Shown here piece by piece: positions 1 to 7,260 of a stretch of 10,777 nt of DNA. The position numbers and the translations under genes are program-made. This DNA comes from Elusimicrobia bacterium CG08_land_8_20_14_0_20_44_26 (GTDB lineage Bacteria > CG03). Within the stretch, counting starts at the first letter, position 1, and each line of letters opens with the position of its first letter. Below the pieces are notes generated by a model that worked only from the letters and a program-made list of their open reading frames with translations, was not told the origin of the DNA and did no database searches. The DNA is taken from assembly GCA_002779055.1 (NCBI GenBank), contig PEXM01000014.1, positions 1-10,777 on the forward strand, in the 5' to 3' direction.

Positions 1-1
1 A

Positions 2-301
2 GCCGCCGAAAGGTGGCAAATGTTAAAAAACCTTTCAAAGAAAATAATTGTTCTTATGCAGTCAATTGAAAACCTCGTGAAATTATACGAAACGGCCGTG
101 GAACTGCCCGCCGTCAATTTGGGTCTTGTAAATTATACGGATTCAAAAACGGCGCTCACAAAGTCCATATACATCAGCGGGGAGGAAAAGAGACAATTGG
201 AGATACTGCTTTCCAAAGGCGTCGATATATATGTGCAGACGCTTCCGGTTGACGAAAAAATTCCGCTCGGAAAAATTCTTTCGCAGATGGAGGATAAATG
301 A
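2..301 (+). CDS. PTS mannose/sorbose-family EIIB component, 5'-truncated by window start
   Basis: This is the C-terminal part of a mannose/sorbose-type PTS EIIB, the cytoplasmic subunit that takes phosphate from EIIA and hands it to sugar bound by EIIC/EIID. The reading frame is open from base 2 upstream of the first ATG (base 20), coding AAERWQ before that Met, so the gene starts outside the window; the ATG at 20 is internal. About 99 codons are visible of a family that is usually 150-165 residues. The visible part has the family pattern: a beta strand IIVLM, then AVNLGLVNY (usual NIG region), a SIYIS strand, and the closing GVDIYVQTLPVDE segment. The phosphorylated His of the N-terminal DDRLIHGQ-type loop would lie upstream and cannot be checked. 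The gene ends in an ATGA overlap with the GH57 gene, and EIIC and EIID follow it, which strongly supports the call. Confidence 0.82.
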   Translation, partial: AAERWQMLKNLSKKIIVLMQSIENLVKLYETAVELPAVNLGLVNYTDSKTALTKSIYISGEEKRQLEILLSKGVDIYVQTLPVDEKIPLGKILSQMEDK

Positions 302-2424
302 ATAACCTGTATTTCGGTTTCGGAGTGCACGGCCACCAGCCGGTCGGCAACTGTGAAAAAGTATTTGAAGAAAGCTTCCAAAAGTCGTACGAACCGTTTT
401 TCAGGGAAATATCGGATTTCCCCAAAATATTTATCAATGTTCACATAAGCGGGCCGCTAATGGAATGGCTTGAAAAAAATCGCCCTGAATTTATAGAACT
501 TATTGCCGGTATGGTTAAAAAAGATCAGGCGGAAATTTTGGGAGGACCCTTTTACGAGCCGATTCTAACGCTCATTCCCGAGAAAGATATAATAGAACAA
601 ATAGTGCAGTATTCCGAACATCTCGCTGATAAATTCGGCACGCATCCGCGCGGCTTGTGGCTGCCGGAGAGGGTGTGGGAGCCGTATCTTGCGAAACCCA
701 TAGCCATGGCGGGGATGGAATATGTCCTTGTGGACGATATGCATTTTCATCTGGCGGGCTGGATGGACGATAAACTTCACGGTTATTTTATCACCGAGCA
801 CGAGGGTTTCAAACTGAAGATAATACCCATCATTGAGAAACTGCGTTACAGGATGCCTTACAAAGAGCCCCAGGTTGTGCTTGAATATCTGAAGAAGATG
901 GGCGAGGCCTCCGGCGGAGGCATACGGGTGATGATGGACGATGTGGAAAAGTTCGGTCTCTGGCCGAAATCATATGACAGCGTTTACGGTGAAAAGTGGC
1001 TCGCGAGATTTTTGCAGCAACTTTGCGAAGAGCAGAAGGCCGGAAAAATTTTGACGACGAAATTCTCCTCATACCTTGATAAATTCCCGTCCGACGGCAA
1101 CATATATCTCCCGGCCGCATCCTATTCCGAGATGGGGCGCTGGTCGCTTCCTCCTGACTCCGGTGCTCTTTTTAGCCCGGTGCTTGACGAAATAAAAGCC
1201 GCCGCCGAGGGAGAAGAAAAACCGTGGATGCCCTTTGTCAGCGGAGGTTTTTTCAGGAATATGCTGAGCAAATATCCTGAATCGAACCTCATGCACAAAA
1301 AAATGCTGAAACTTTCAAGAGCGATAGATTTTTTCAGGGCTCATCCGGACTTCTCCCGTATGCAAAAGCACCTCTTCAAAGCTCAGTGTAATTGCGCTTA
1401 CTGGCATGGGGTTTTCGGCGGAATCTATGAGAGGCATCTTCGAGCCGCTATTTTTCACGAGCTTTTAGAATGCGAAAAAATTTATTTTAAACTGGCATCG
1501 CACGGAAACATTATTACCGACATAGACGATACCGTATTTTATGGGCAAAAAGAACTCCAGATTACGACGGGTGACTTCTCTGTGCATCTGCATCCCACTC
1601 TCGGCGCCAGCGTTTCGGAATTCTCGGAATTTAAAAGCTGCCACAACATCGGTTTTGTAATCCGCCGCCGTCCCGAGTTTTACCATAAAAGCGCTAAAAA
1701 TCCGCCTGAGGCGGAAAACGGTTTGCCAAAACCGCTGAATATATCCGTTTCTGCCCTAAAGTCGGAACTTAAAAAGGGCATTGTCTACGACTGGTATGAC
1801 AGATTTTCGTTTATAACGCATTTTTTCCACAGAAGTACCCAGCTTAGTGATTTTGCCGCCTGCGCTTATGGCGAGCAGGGGGATTTTGTGAACCAGCCAT
1901 TTTCCTATGATTTGGACAGCTCAGCGGGCCGAGTTATTTTTGAGCGAAGCGGCCACATCTGGCAGGGTTCGGAGTTTTTGAAGGTTTTGGTCGTCAAGAG
2001 TTTTGAATTCGTCCCCGCCGCAGGCGCATCATCGGCGTTAAAATTCCATCAGACAGTGGAAAATAATTCCTCCCGCGCCATTAAACTACAGCCGGGTATT
2101 GAATTGAATTTGTCTCCGTCGCATCCTGAAACCGCAAGATTTATTATAGACGGGAAACAAATTTCCTGCAGCGGATTATTTTCGGGTGCCAGCGGCGGCG
2201 GCGAGGTGCTTTTACAGGATGAATTTTATGGGTTGAAAATCAAGTTCGTATTTTCAACTAAAACGAAAATCTGGATTTTCCCGGTAGATACGGTGTGCCG
2301 TCTTGAAAACACTTTTGAAAAAATGTTTCAAGGGACGTCGCTCACTTTCTACGAAGAGATAGAACTTTCTCCGGGGGGGCGCTATGAACAGGCAATAGAC
2401 GTAATAAACGGTGGCGGTTCCTAA
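298..2424 (+). CDS. GH57 4-alpha-glucanotransferase / alpha-amylase
   Basis: This is a glycoside hydrolase family 57 enzyme acting on alpha-1,4-glucans (maltodextrin, glycogen), by hydrolysis or glucan transfer. All five GH57 motifs are visible: HGHQP (11-15), GGPFYEP (82-88), WLPERVW (121-127) with E124 as the expected nucleophile, MMDDVEKFGLWP (212-223) with an Asp at 214/215 as acid/base, and SYSEMGRW (275-282). A central domain follows, with YPESNLMHKKM (326-336) and QCNCAYWHGVFGG (363-375), typical of the DUF1925 region of Thermococcus-type 4-alpha-glucanotransferases. A beta-rich C-terminal part from about residue 415 matches the DUF1926 layout. The 708-aa length suits that subgroup (about 650-700). 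No signal peptide is seen, so it should be cytoplasmic. ATG overlaps the EIIB stop as ATGA; GGAGG lies 4 bases before it. Amylase versus transferase cannot be decided from sequence. Confidence 0.92.
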   Translation: MNNLYFGFGVHGHQPVGNCEKVFEESFQKSYEPFFREISDFPKIFINVHISGPLMEWLEKNRPEFIELIAGMVKKDQAEILGGPFYEPILTLIPEKDIIEQIVQYSEHLADKFGTHPRGLWLPERVWEPYLAKPIAMAGMEYVLVDDMHFHLAGWMDDKLHGYFITEHEGFKLKIIPIIEKLRYRMPYKEPQVVLEYLKKMGEASGGGIRVMMDDVEKFGLWPKSYDSVYGEKWLARFLQQLCEEQKAGKILTTKFSSYLDKFPSDGNIYLPAASYSEMGRWSLPPDSGALFSPVLDEIKAAAEGEEKPWMPFVSGGFFRNMLSKYPESNLMHKKMLKLSRAIDFFRAHPDFSRMQKHLFKAQCNCAYWHGVFGGIYERHLRAAIFHELLECEKIYFKLASHGNIITDIDDTVFYGQKELQITTGDFSVHLHPTLGASVSEFSEFKSCHNIGFVIRRRPEFYHKSAKNPPEAENGLPKPLNISVSALKSELKKGIVYDWYDRFSFITHFFHRSTQLSDFAACAYGEQGDFVNQPFSYDLDSSAGRVIFERSGHIWQGSEFLKVLVVKSFEFVPAAGASSALKFHQTVENNSSRAIKLQPGIELNLSPSHPETARFIIDGKQISCSGLFSGASGGGEVLLQDEFYGLKIKFVFSTKTKIWIFPVDTVCRLENTFEKMFQGTSLTFYEEIELSPGGRYEQAIDVINGGGS

Positions 2425-2468
2425 TGAAAAGATGCAAGATGCATGAATGGGAATTTGTAATGGGATGA
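2424..2468 (+). other. Possible 14-codon coupling mini-ORF between GH57 and EIIC
   Basis: The GH57 stop forms TAATG, whose ATG opens a 14-codon frame (MKRCKMHEWEFVMG). It ends in a TGA that overlaps the candidate EIIC start at 2465 as ATGA. A ribosome finishing GH57 could therefore restart here and be delivered to EIIC. No separate Shine-Dalgarno is seen. The peptide has no recognisable family, and the arrangement may be chance. Confidence 0.2.
2429..2442. repeat. Heptamer tandem, AAGATGC x2 (GCATCTT on minus strand)
   Basis: Two perfect tandem copies of a 7-base unit lie in the short GH57-EIIC gap. The minus-strand unit GCATCTT differs by one base from the CCATCTT unit repeated at 8267-8284. 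This resembles the short heptanucleotide tandem repeats dispersed in some bacterial intergenic regions, but two copies alone are weak evidence. Confidence 0.35.
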
Positions 2469-3088
2469 ATTTAGTGTTTCTCGCCGTCCTCGTGGGCATT
2501 ATTTCCTGCGACACTCTTGTGGCGGGGCAATTTATGCTCGCCCGTCCCATCATAGCCGCTCCCCTCATCGGTTTATGCATGGGTAATCCGTATTTAGGTT
2601 TTCTTATCGGGGTTTGCGTGGAACTCGTATGGATAAGGGTTATTCCCGTCGGCTCCTCGATTCCGCCTGACGGCGCTCTGACGGCGGTTATAGCGGTTTC
2701 AGTCGCCGGTGCGGCGAAGTACAATTACGGTATTGACGACTTTGCCGCCGCTATTCTCGCTCTCGTTGTTTCTATACCATTTGGTATTATTTTTAAAAGC
2801 GTGGAAATCAGGATGAGGTTTTATAATTCGCGCGTTGCCGCCGACATAAAGACCTCCGTTATCCGCGGCTTCCCCGGCGCCGTTGACAAGGCCGTATTTT
2901 TTGCGGTGGGGCGAACTTTTTTAACCGGCGCCGTTTTTTTCATAACGGCGCATTTAATACTGACGCTTCTGCCCCGGCAATACTGGGAAATTTTTGATTT
3001 TTTGAAAATAGACACGAGGTTGCTTATGAGGTATGTGTATATTCTTTGCTTTACCCAGCTCTTTGAAACATTTGTAAGATGGAAGTGA
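2465..3088 (+). CDS. PTS mannose/sorbose-family EIIC membrane component
   Basis: EIIC is a membrane subunit of mannose-type PTS and forms the sugar translocation path together with EIID. The N-terminal half matches the family: a hydrophobic start, an acidic Asp (SCDTLVAGQ), ARPIIAAPLIGLCMG, GFLIGVCVELVW, then PVGSSIPPDGALTA. Several hydrophobic segments follow. At 207 residues it is shorter than the usual 250-265. Two starts are possible: ATG 2447 (adding MGICNG) and ATG 2465. Neither has a good Shine-Dalgarno; I prefer 2465 because it begins right at the first membrane segment and overlaps a mini-ORF stop as ATGA. The 3' end overlaps EIID by 10 bases. Substrate cannot be predicted: the small size and the absence of a visible EIIA leave both transport and regulatory roles open. 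Confidence 0.85.
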   Translation: MNLVFLAVLVGIISCDTLVAGQFMLARPIIAAPLIGLCMGNPYLGFLIGVCVELVWIRVIPVGSSIPPDGALTAVIAVSVAGAAKYNYGIDDFAAAILALVVSIPFGIIFKSVEIRMRFYNSRVAADIKTSVIRGFPGAVDKAVFFAVGRTFLTGAVFFITAHLILTLLPRQYWEIFDFLKIDTRLLMRYVYILCFTQLFETFVRWK

Positions 3089-3846
3089 CCGAAAATTACA
3101 GAAAAGTTCTGGAGAAAGTATTCTTCAGGTCATTTTTTCTTCAAGCGCTCTGGAATTTCAAGGGCATGCAGAATGCCGGTTTCCTTTTTGCGATAAAACC
3201 GGTGCTTGATTTTATTTATAAAAATGACGAAGATAAGAAAAACGCATATCTGAGACACATGGATTTTTTTAATACGCATCCCTATTGCGCTTCGTATATT
3301 TTAGGATGCGCCGCCGCCGCCGAGGTCAGGTATTCAAAAACGAGGAATGCCGCCGATTTGAGGGATATTTCGGGCGTTAAAAAAATTCTCGGCGGACCTG
3401 TGGCGGCGTTCGGGGACTCCAAAATATGGGGGACTGTGAGACCCTTTGCCGCGCTTTTGGGAACAATTATATTTTTTCTGTTTTCTAAAAATGTCACGTT
3501 TATGTGGGCGGGCCCCGTCGCAGCGTTTCTTTTTTATAACATTATTCACATCGGCATAAGATGGCGGGGAATTTTTCGGGGTTTTACGCAGGGAGAATCA
3601 GCTTTTGAGGGTCTTTTCACGGGACGGGGGCATAAGAGTTTCGGCTATATGAGGATTATCGCCATTGTTCTCGTATCCTTTCTTCTGGTCAAGGGCTTTA
3701 TGGCAGAGGCCTCGTCTATTTGGGTTAAGTTATCATATCCCGTCTTTTTCGTGACGCTGGCGGTGTTTGTCAGGTCAGTTTCCGCCACCGCTCTTTTTTA
3801 TATTGTTGTTGTCGCGGGAGGTATTTTTGCAAGATACTGTCATTAG
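3079..3846 (+). CDS. PTS mannose/sorbose-family EIID membrane component
   Basis: EIID pairs with EIIC in the membrane complex of mannose-type PTS. Family signatures are clear: FFRSFFLQALWNFKGMQNAGF (15-35; usual RSF..Q..WN...MQN.GF), MDFFNTHPYCASYILG (61-76; usual FFNThPy), and GGPVAAFGDSKIWGTVRPF (105-123; usual GPlAgiGDs..W...RP). A soluble N-terminal half precedes about four to five hydrophobic segments (roughly 123-137, 141-160, 190-208, 218-253). At 255 residues it is slightly shorter than the common 270-285. The start ATG lies inside the EIIC gene (10-base overlap). The last 20 bases contain the HPr start, so EIID and HPr translation are likely coupled. Confidence 0.92.
   Translation: MEVTENYRKVLEKVFFRSFFLQALWNFKGMQNAGFLFAIKPVLDFIYKNDEDKKNAYLRHMDFFNTHPYCASYILGCAAAAEVRYSKTRNAADLRDISGVKKILGGPVAAFGDSKIWGTVRPFAALLGTIIFFLFSKNVTFMWAGPVAAFLFYNIIHIGIRWRGIFRGFTQGESAFEGLFTGRGHKSFGYMRIIAIVLVSFLLVKGFMAEASSIWVKLSYPVFFVTLAVFVRSVSATALFYIVVVAGGIFARYCH
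3816..3821 (+). promoter_or_regulatory. Shine-Dalgarno for HPr, fixing a TTG start
   Basis: GGGAGG lies 5 bases before TTG 3827 and within the EIID coding sequence. It decides the HPr start in favour of TTG over the in-frame ATG at 3767, which would add 20 hydrophobic residues not found in HPr. Confidence 0.7.
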
Positions 3847-4099
3847 GAAATACAAAATAGAGCTTGACGCCGGTATTCATGTGCGCACGGCTATGACTAT
3901 AATGAAGCTTGCCGAAAAATTCAAAAGCGGCATCCAAATAGAAAAAGACGGACGGAGCGTGGACGTTTCCTCGCCTCTCGGCATTCTTACGCTGGGGATT
4001 GCCGCCGGAGATGAGATGACGGTAAAAATTTCAGGAGAAGACAGTTTGGCTCTTGCCGAAGCATTTGATAAATTAGTGGAAAGTAACTTTGGAGAGTGA
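3827..4099 (+). CDS. ptsH: HPr phosphocarrier protein
   Basis: HPr is the small cytoplasmic carrier that moves phosphate from Enzyme I to EIIA domains. From TTG 3827 the protein has 90 residues, the normal HPr length. The active-site region reads DAGIHVRTAMTIMKLAEKF (14-32), keeping the phosphorylated His (H18) and the following Arg (R20), but with Thr where RPA usually has Pro. The regulatory-serine segment DVSSPLGILTLGIAAGD retains a Ser aligned with Ser46, the HPr kinase target in many bacteria, though the preceding Lys is Ser. The C-terminal helix SLALAEAFDKLVE is typical. The gene starts inside EIID and is followed 37 bases later by Enzyme I, its phosphate donor. An HPr kinase gene is not in the window. 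Confidence 0.92.
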   Translation: MQDTVIRKYKIELDAGIHVRTAMTIMKLAEKFKSGIQIEKDGRSVDVSSPLGILTLGIAAGDEMTVKISGEDSLALAEAFDKLVESNFGE

Positions 4100-4136
4100 G
4101 GTCTGAAGCGGTTCTGTTGAGGATGAGGTTTGATTT

Positions 4137-5864
4137 ATGATTTATAAAGGCGTTCCGGTTTCGCCGGGTATTGCGTTAGGGAAAGTTCATGTGCTTGAAA
4201 GATACGCTCACAAGGTTTATCGCAGGAGTATTTTAACCAGCGAAATTAAGTCGGAGATTGCCCGTTTCAGAAAGGCCATATCCGAGACGGGAAAAGACCT
4301 GATAGAGATTGAAGAAAAGGTGCATAAAGCGCTCGGCAGCAAAAAAAGCGGTATATTCAAGGGGCATCGGTTTTTCCTTGAAGACAAGATTCTTGTATCA
4401 GGCACTGAGGATATTATACGCAGTCAGATGACTAACGCCGAATTCGCATTTTCCATGACGCTTTCAAAAATTACTTCGCAATTCCTCAAAATAAAGAATG
4501 ATTACCTAAAAGAAAGAGCGAGAGACATTTCGGAACTCGGCGGCAGGATTATGGCTCATCTTTCGCAACGCACCGATGAAACGCCGTGGGATAAAATGCG
4601 GGAGAATTCCATTATTGTCGCGGGCAACATAACTCCCGCCGATACGACTAATATGAAAGCTAATCTGGTTGCCGCTTTTGTCACCGAAGTCGGGGGCAGG
4701 ACTTCTCACACGGCAATTCTTGCGAGAGCCCTGGAAATTCCCGCCGTTACAGGGTTAAAGGACATTACGATGCAGCTTACCGACGGCCAGGGTATTATTG
4801 TAGACGGCATAAGCGGCATAGTGATAACAGACCCCGACGAAGAAACCGTTACAAATTACAAGAGGGAAAAAAAGAAGTATTGGGATGAACAGCATTCGCT
4901 CCAGAAACTTGTGGAGTTGCCGACGATTACTAAGGACGGCAAGACCTTTCATCTTTTGGCAAATATAGAAATTCCCGAGGAGATTCAGACGGCTCTTGCA
5001 TACGGCGCGGAAGGCGTCGGTCTTTACAGGAGCGAGTATCTTTTTATCAATTCGTCTTCTGTCCCGACGGAAGAGGAACAGTATTTGAAGTATAAGCTCG
5101 TGGCCGAAAAAATGCTTCCCTACCCTGTTATCATAAGGACAATAGACCTCGGCGCCGATAAACTCGCGGACTCTGTGGATATTCCGGATGAGCCGAACCC
5201 GACGATGGGTTTAAGGTCAATAAGATTGTGTTTCAGGGTTCCCGAAATCTTTAAAAATCAACTGAGAGCCCTTCTTCGCGCTTCCGTTTCCGGCAATCTT
5301 AAAATAATGATACCCATGATAACGAATGTTTCCGAGATAATTAAAGTTAAAACCATACTTGAGGAAATAAAGAGGGATCTGAAAGAGAAGAATATACCCT
5401 ATGACGGCAATGTTCAGTTCGGAGTGATGATAGAAGTTCCTTCCGCGGCTCTTATGGTTGACCTTATTGCGGCGGAAGTGGATTTTATCAGCATCGGAAC
5501 GAATGATCTTGCGCAGTACATCCTTGCCGCCGACAGGAGCAATGAGAATGTCCGCTATATTTACGAACCGATGAATTCCGCGGTTCTGCGGCTCATAAAG
5601 TATGTTATTAAAACAGCGCATGAGCATAAAACGCCGGTTGCTATGTGCGGCGAGATGGCTTCCGACCCTGCGTTTACAAAACTCTTTATAGGCATGGGTT
5701 TAGATGAGTTCAGCATGTCGGCAATATCAATACCGAAGATAAAAAAAATTATCAGAATGGTAAATTATGAGGAGGCCTGCCAATTTGCAAATAAGATGGT
5801 GGGCGAATTATCTTTGACTCCGGCGGTTGAAAATATCGGCGCTGAAGATAAGACCTTATCATGA
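4137..5864 (+). CDS. ptsI: PTS Enzyme I (PEP-protein phosphotransferase)
   Basis: Enzyme I autophosphorylates from PEP and passes phosphate to HPr. Its 575 residues match the standard length (E. coli 575). It begins IYKGVPVSPGIALGKV, the usual start, without the GAF domain of the nitrogen PTS version. The phospho-His is H191 in GGRTSHTAI. PEP-binding and catalytic features are present: GLYRSEYLF (R298), RTIDLGADK (R334), MGLRSIR (358-363), MIEVPSAA (E433), GTNDLAQY (N456, D457), and the catalytic Cys C504 in AMCGEMASDP. A GAGG lies 8 bases before the ATG. The sequence appears fully active. Its TGA overlaps the MoxR start (ATGATG), coupling PTS expression to the following genes. Confidence 0.97.
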   Translation: MIYKGVPVSPGIALGKVHVLERYAHKVYRRSILTSEIKSEIARFRKAISETGKDLIEIEEKVHKALGSKKSGIFKGHRFFLEDKILVSGTEDIIRSQMTNAEFAFSMTLSKITSQFLKIKNDYLKERARDISELGGRIMAHLSQRTDETPWDKMRENSIIVAGNITPADTTNMKANLVAAFVTEVGGRTSHTAILARALEIPAVTGLKDITMQLTDGQGIIVDGISGIVITDPDEETVTNYKREKKKYWDEQHSLQKLVELPTITKDGKTFHLLANIEIPEEIQTALAYGAEGVGLYRSEYLFINSSSVPTEEEQYLKYKLVAEKMLPYPVIIRTIDLGADKLADSVDIPDEPNPTMGLRSIRLCFRVPEIFKNQLRALLRASVSGNLKIMIPMITNVSEIIKVKTILEEIKRDLKEKNIPYDGNVQFGVMIEVPSAALMVDLIAAEVDFISIGTNDLAQYILAADRSNENVRYIYEPMNSAVLRLIKYVIKTAHEHKTPVAMCGEMASDPAFTKLFIGMGLDEFSMSAISIPKIKKIIRMVNYEEACQFANKMVGELSLTPAVENIGAEDKTLS

Positions 5865-6841
5865 TGGACAAACAGAAAATATCGTTTATCTTTGAAAAGT
5901 ATGAAGAGCTGAAAAAAGAAATCGCAAAGGTAATAGTGGGTCAGGATGATGTGGTCAGGGAGCTTCTAATTTCGCTCTTTGCGAGGGGCCATTCCATTAT
6001 TGTCGGCGTGCCGGGGTTGGCAAAGACCATGCTTGTTTCATCGCTTGCCCAGATTATTGACTTGAAATTTTCAAGAATCCAGTTTACTCCGGACCTCATG
6101 CCTTCGGATATTGTGGGAACGGACGTTATTGAAGAGGATGTCGCAAGCGGCCGCAAGAATTTCAGGTTTATTAAAGGGCCGGTATTCGCAAACATTATAC
6201 TGGCGGATGAGATAAACAGGACTCCCCCGAAGACGCAGTCCGCGCTCCTTGAGGCGATGCAGGAGGGGAAGGTGACCGCATCGGGCGAGGATTATATTCT
6301 TGATAAGCCCTTTTTTGTCATAGGCACGCAAAACCCGATTGAGCAGGAGGGGACTTATCCGCTGCCTGAGGCGCAGCTCGACAGATTTTTTTTTCAGATA
6401 AATATATTTTATCCGACGGAGGCGGATGAGAAGGAAATAGTCCTGAGAACCACTTCCATTGAAGATTATAATCTGAAGAAAATTATGACGAAAGAAGATA
6501 TTCTTGAAATTCAGAGTTTTATAAGAAAAATACCCGCTCCCGAAAATTCAATAGAATATGCGGTGAAGCTCGTTAAAATGACGCGTCCTGGAGGAGGAGA
6601 AAGCGAGGTCGTCAAATGGCTCTCGTGGGGCGCCGGCCCCCGTGGCGCGCAGACGCTGGTCCTTGCCGCGAAAATAAACGCCGCACTTTCCGGCAGAAGT
6701 TCTGTGACGAAGAATGATATAGAAAGCGTCATCTTCCCGTCGCTCAGGCACAGAATGATTGTTAATTTCAATGCCGAGGCGGAAGGCGTTTCTACGGACG
6801 ATATAATAAGGGAAATGCTTGATATTGCCTCAAAGAAATGA
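5861..6841 (+). CDS. MoxR-family AAA+ ATPase
   Basis: MoxR ATPases are chaperone-like AAA+ proteins that usually work with von Willebrand factor A proteins in envelope stress or metal insertion. The 326 residues carry Walker A GVPGLAKT (49-56), Walker B NIILADEINR (111-120), sensor 1 GTQNPIEQEGTYPLPEAQLD (155-174) with N158, and a sensor-2-like GAGPRGAQ (257-264), all hallmarks of MoxR. The start overlaps the Enzyme I stop; ATG 5861 and ATG 5864 are adjacent and cannot be separated. The 3' end overlaps the next gene as ATGA. The usual MoxR partners (DUF58, VWA, transglutaminase proteins) do not follow: the next gene is an unrecognised membrane-anchored protein. This makes the client unknown, although the ATPase itself is secure. 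Confidence 0.94.
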   Translation: MMDKQKISFIFEKYEELKKEIAKVIVGQDDVVRELLISLFARGHSIIVGVPGLAKTMLVSSLAQIIDLKFSRIQFTPDLMPSDIVGTDVIEEDVASGRKNFRFIKGPVFANIILADEINRTPPKTQSALLEAMQEGKVTASGEDYILDKPFFVIGTQNPIEQEGTYPLPEAQLDRFFFQINIFYPTEADEKEIVLRTTSIEDYNLKKIMTKEDILEIQSFIRKIPAPENSIEYAVKLVKMTRPGGGESEVVKWLSWGAGPRGAQTLVLAAKINAALSGRSSVTKNDIESVIFPSLRHRMIVNFNAEAEGVSTDDIIREMLDIASKK

Positions 6842-7260
6842 CAATAGCCGCTCTTGGAAAAAACAAAATAATTAAATATGCCTCCGCAGCGGCGCTTATT
6901 TATATTTTTATCAATTCAATTGTCTATGTAGATGTCACGATGAGAGCAAGGTCGTCGTATTTAAAGGGCTTGCGTTATCTTGACTGGCACAAAGACCCGC
7001 AATTAAAAAAGGAATATTTGGACGGGTGGCTTAAAAAAGCCGCTGCCGGAGTAAAAGTTAAAAACGATGAGGAAAAAAAACTTCTTTTTACATCCATTGA
7101 TATGCAGTATAAAATGCAAATGGAGGACAACGACGCCAAAAACGCTTATTTTTGGTTTAAGACAACGATAGAATGTTTCAAACCCCCGCGCTCTAAATAC
7201 GTCCGGCTTGCGGAAGAAAAAATTGTCCAGGCCGAAAAACTCTGGAAAAAGAGTCCGTGA
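6838..7260 (+). CDS. Hypothetical protein with one N-terminal membrane anchor
   Basis: I do not recognise this 140-residue protein. Residues 1-11 are basic, residues about 12-32 (KYASAAALIYIFINSIVYV) form one hydrophobic segment, and the rest is a charged, probably helical domain rich in Lys, Tyr and Trp (for example YLKGLRYLDW and KNAYFWFKTTIECF). The C-terminal helices loosely recall a tetratricopeptide-type fold, but no repeat is convincing. With the N-terminal anchor the domain would probably face the periplasm. The start overlaps the MoxR stop (ATGA) and the stop overlaps the exchanger start (GTGA), so it is made with both. Its place directly after MoxR, where a DUF58 or VWA partner often sits, suggests a functional link. 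That link is inference only. Confidence 0.75.
   Translation: MTIAALGKNKIIKYASAAALIYIFINSIVYVDVTMRARSSYLKGLRYLDWHKDPQLKKEYLDGWLKKAAAGVKVKNDEEKKLLFTSIDMQYKMQMEDNDAKNAYFWFKTTIECFKPPRSKYVRLAEEKIVQAEKLWKKSP

Noticed and set aside
133..444. Minus-strand frames opposite EIIB and the GH57 start (133-444 and 174-437)
   Set aside because: They lie opposite strongly supported genes, have no family features or Shine-Dalgarno, and overlap each other.
2254..2724. 156-codon minus-strand frame across the GH57-EIIC junction
   Set aside because: It covers parts of two recognised genes on the other strand, and its low-complexity protein has no motif.
4100..4136. Possible internal promoter in the 37-base HPr-Enzyme I gap
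   Set aside because: No -10/-35 pair at acceptable spacing; the gap holds only the Enzyme I ribosome site.
5217..5627. 136-codon minus-strand frame inside Enzyme I
   Set aside because: The plus strand here encodes essential Enzyme I motifs (MGLRSIR, MIEVPSAA, GTNDLAQ); the reverse frame is a shadow.
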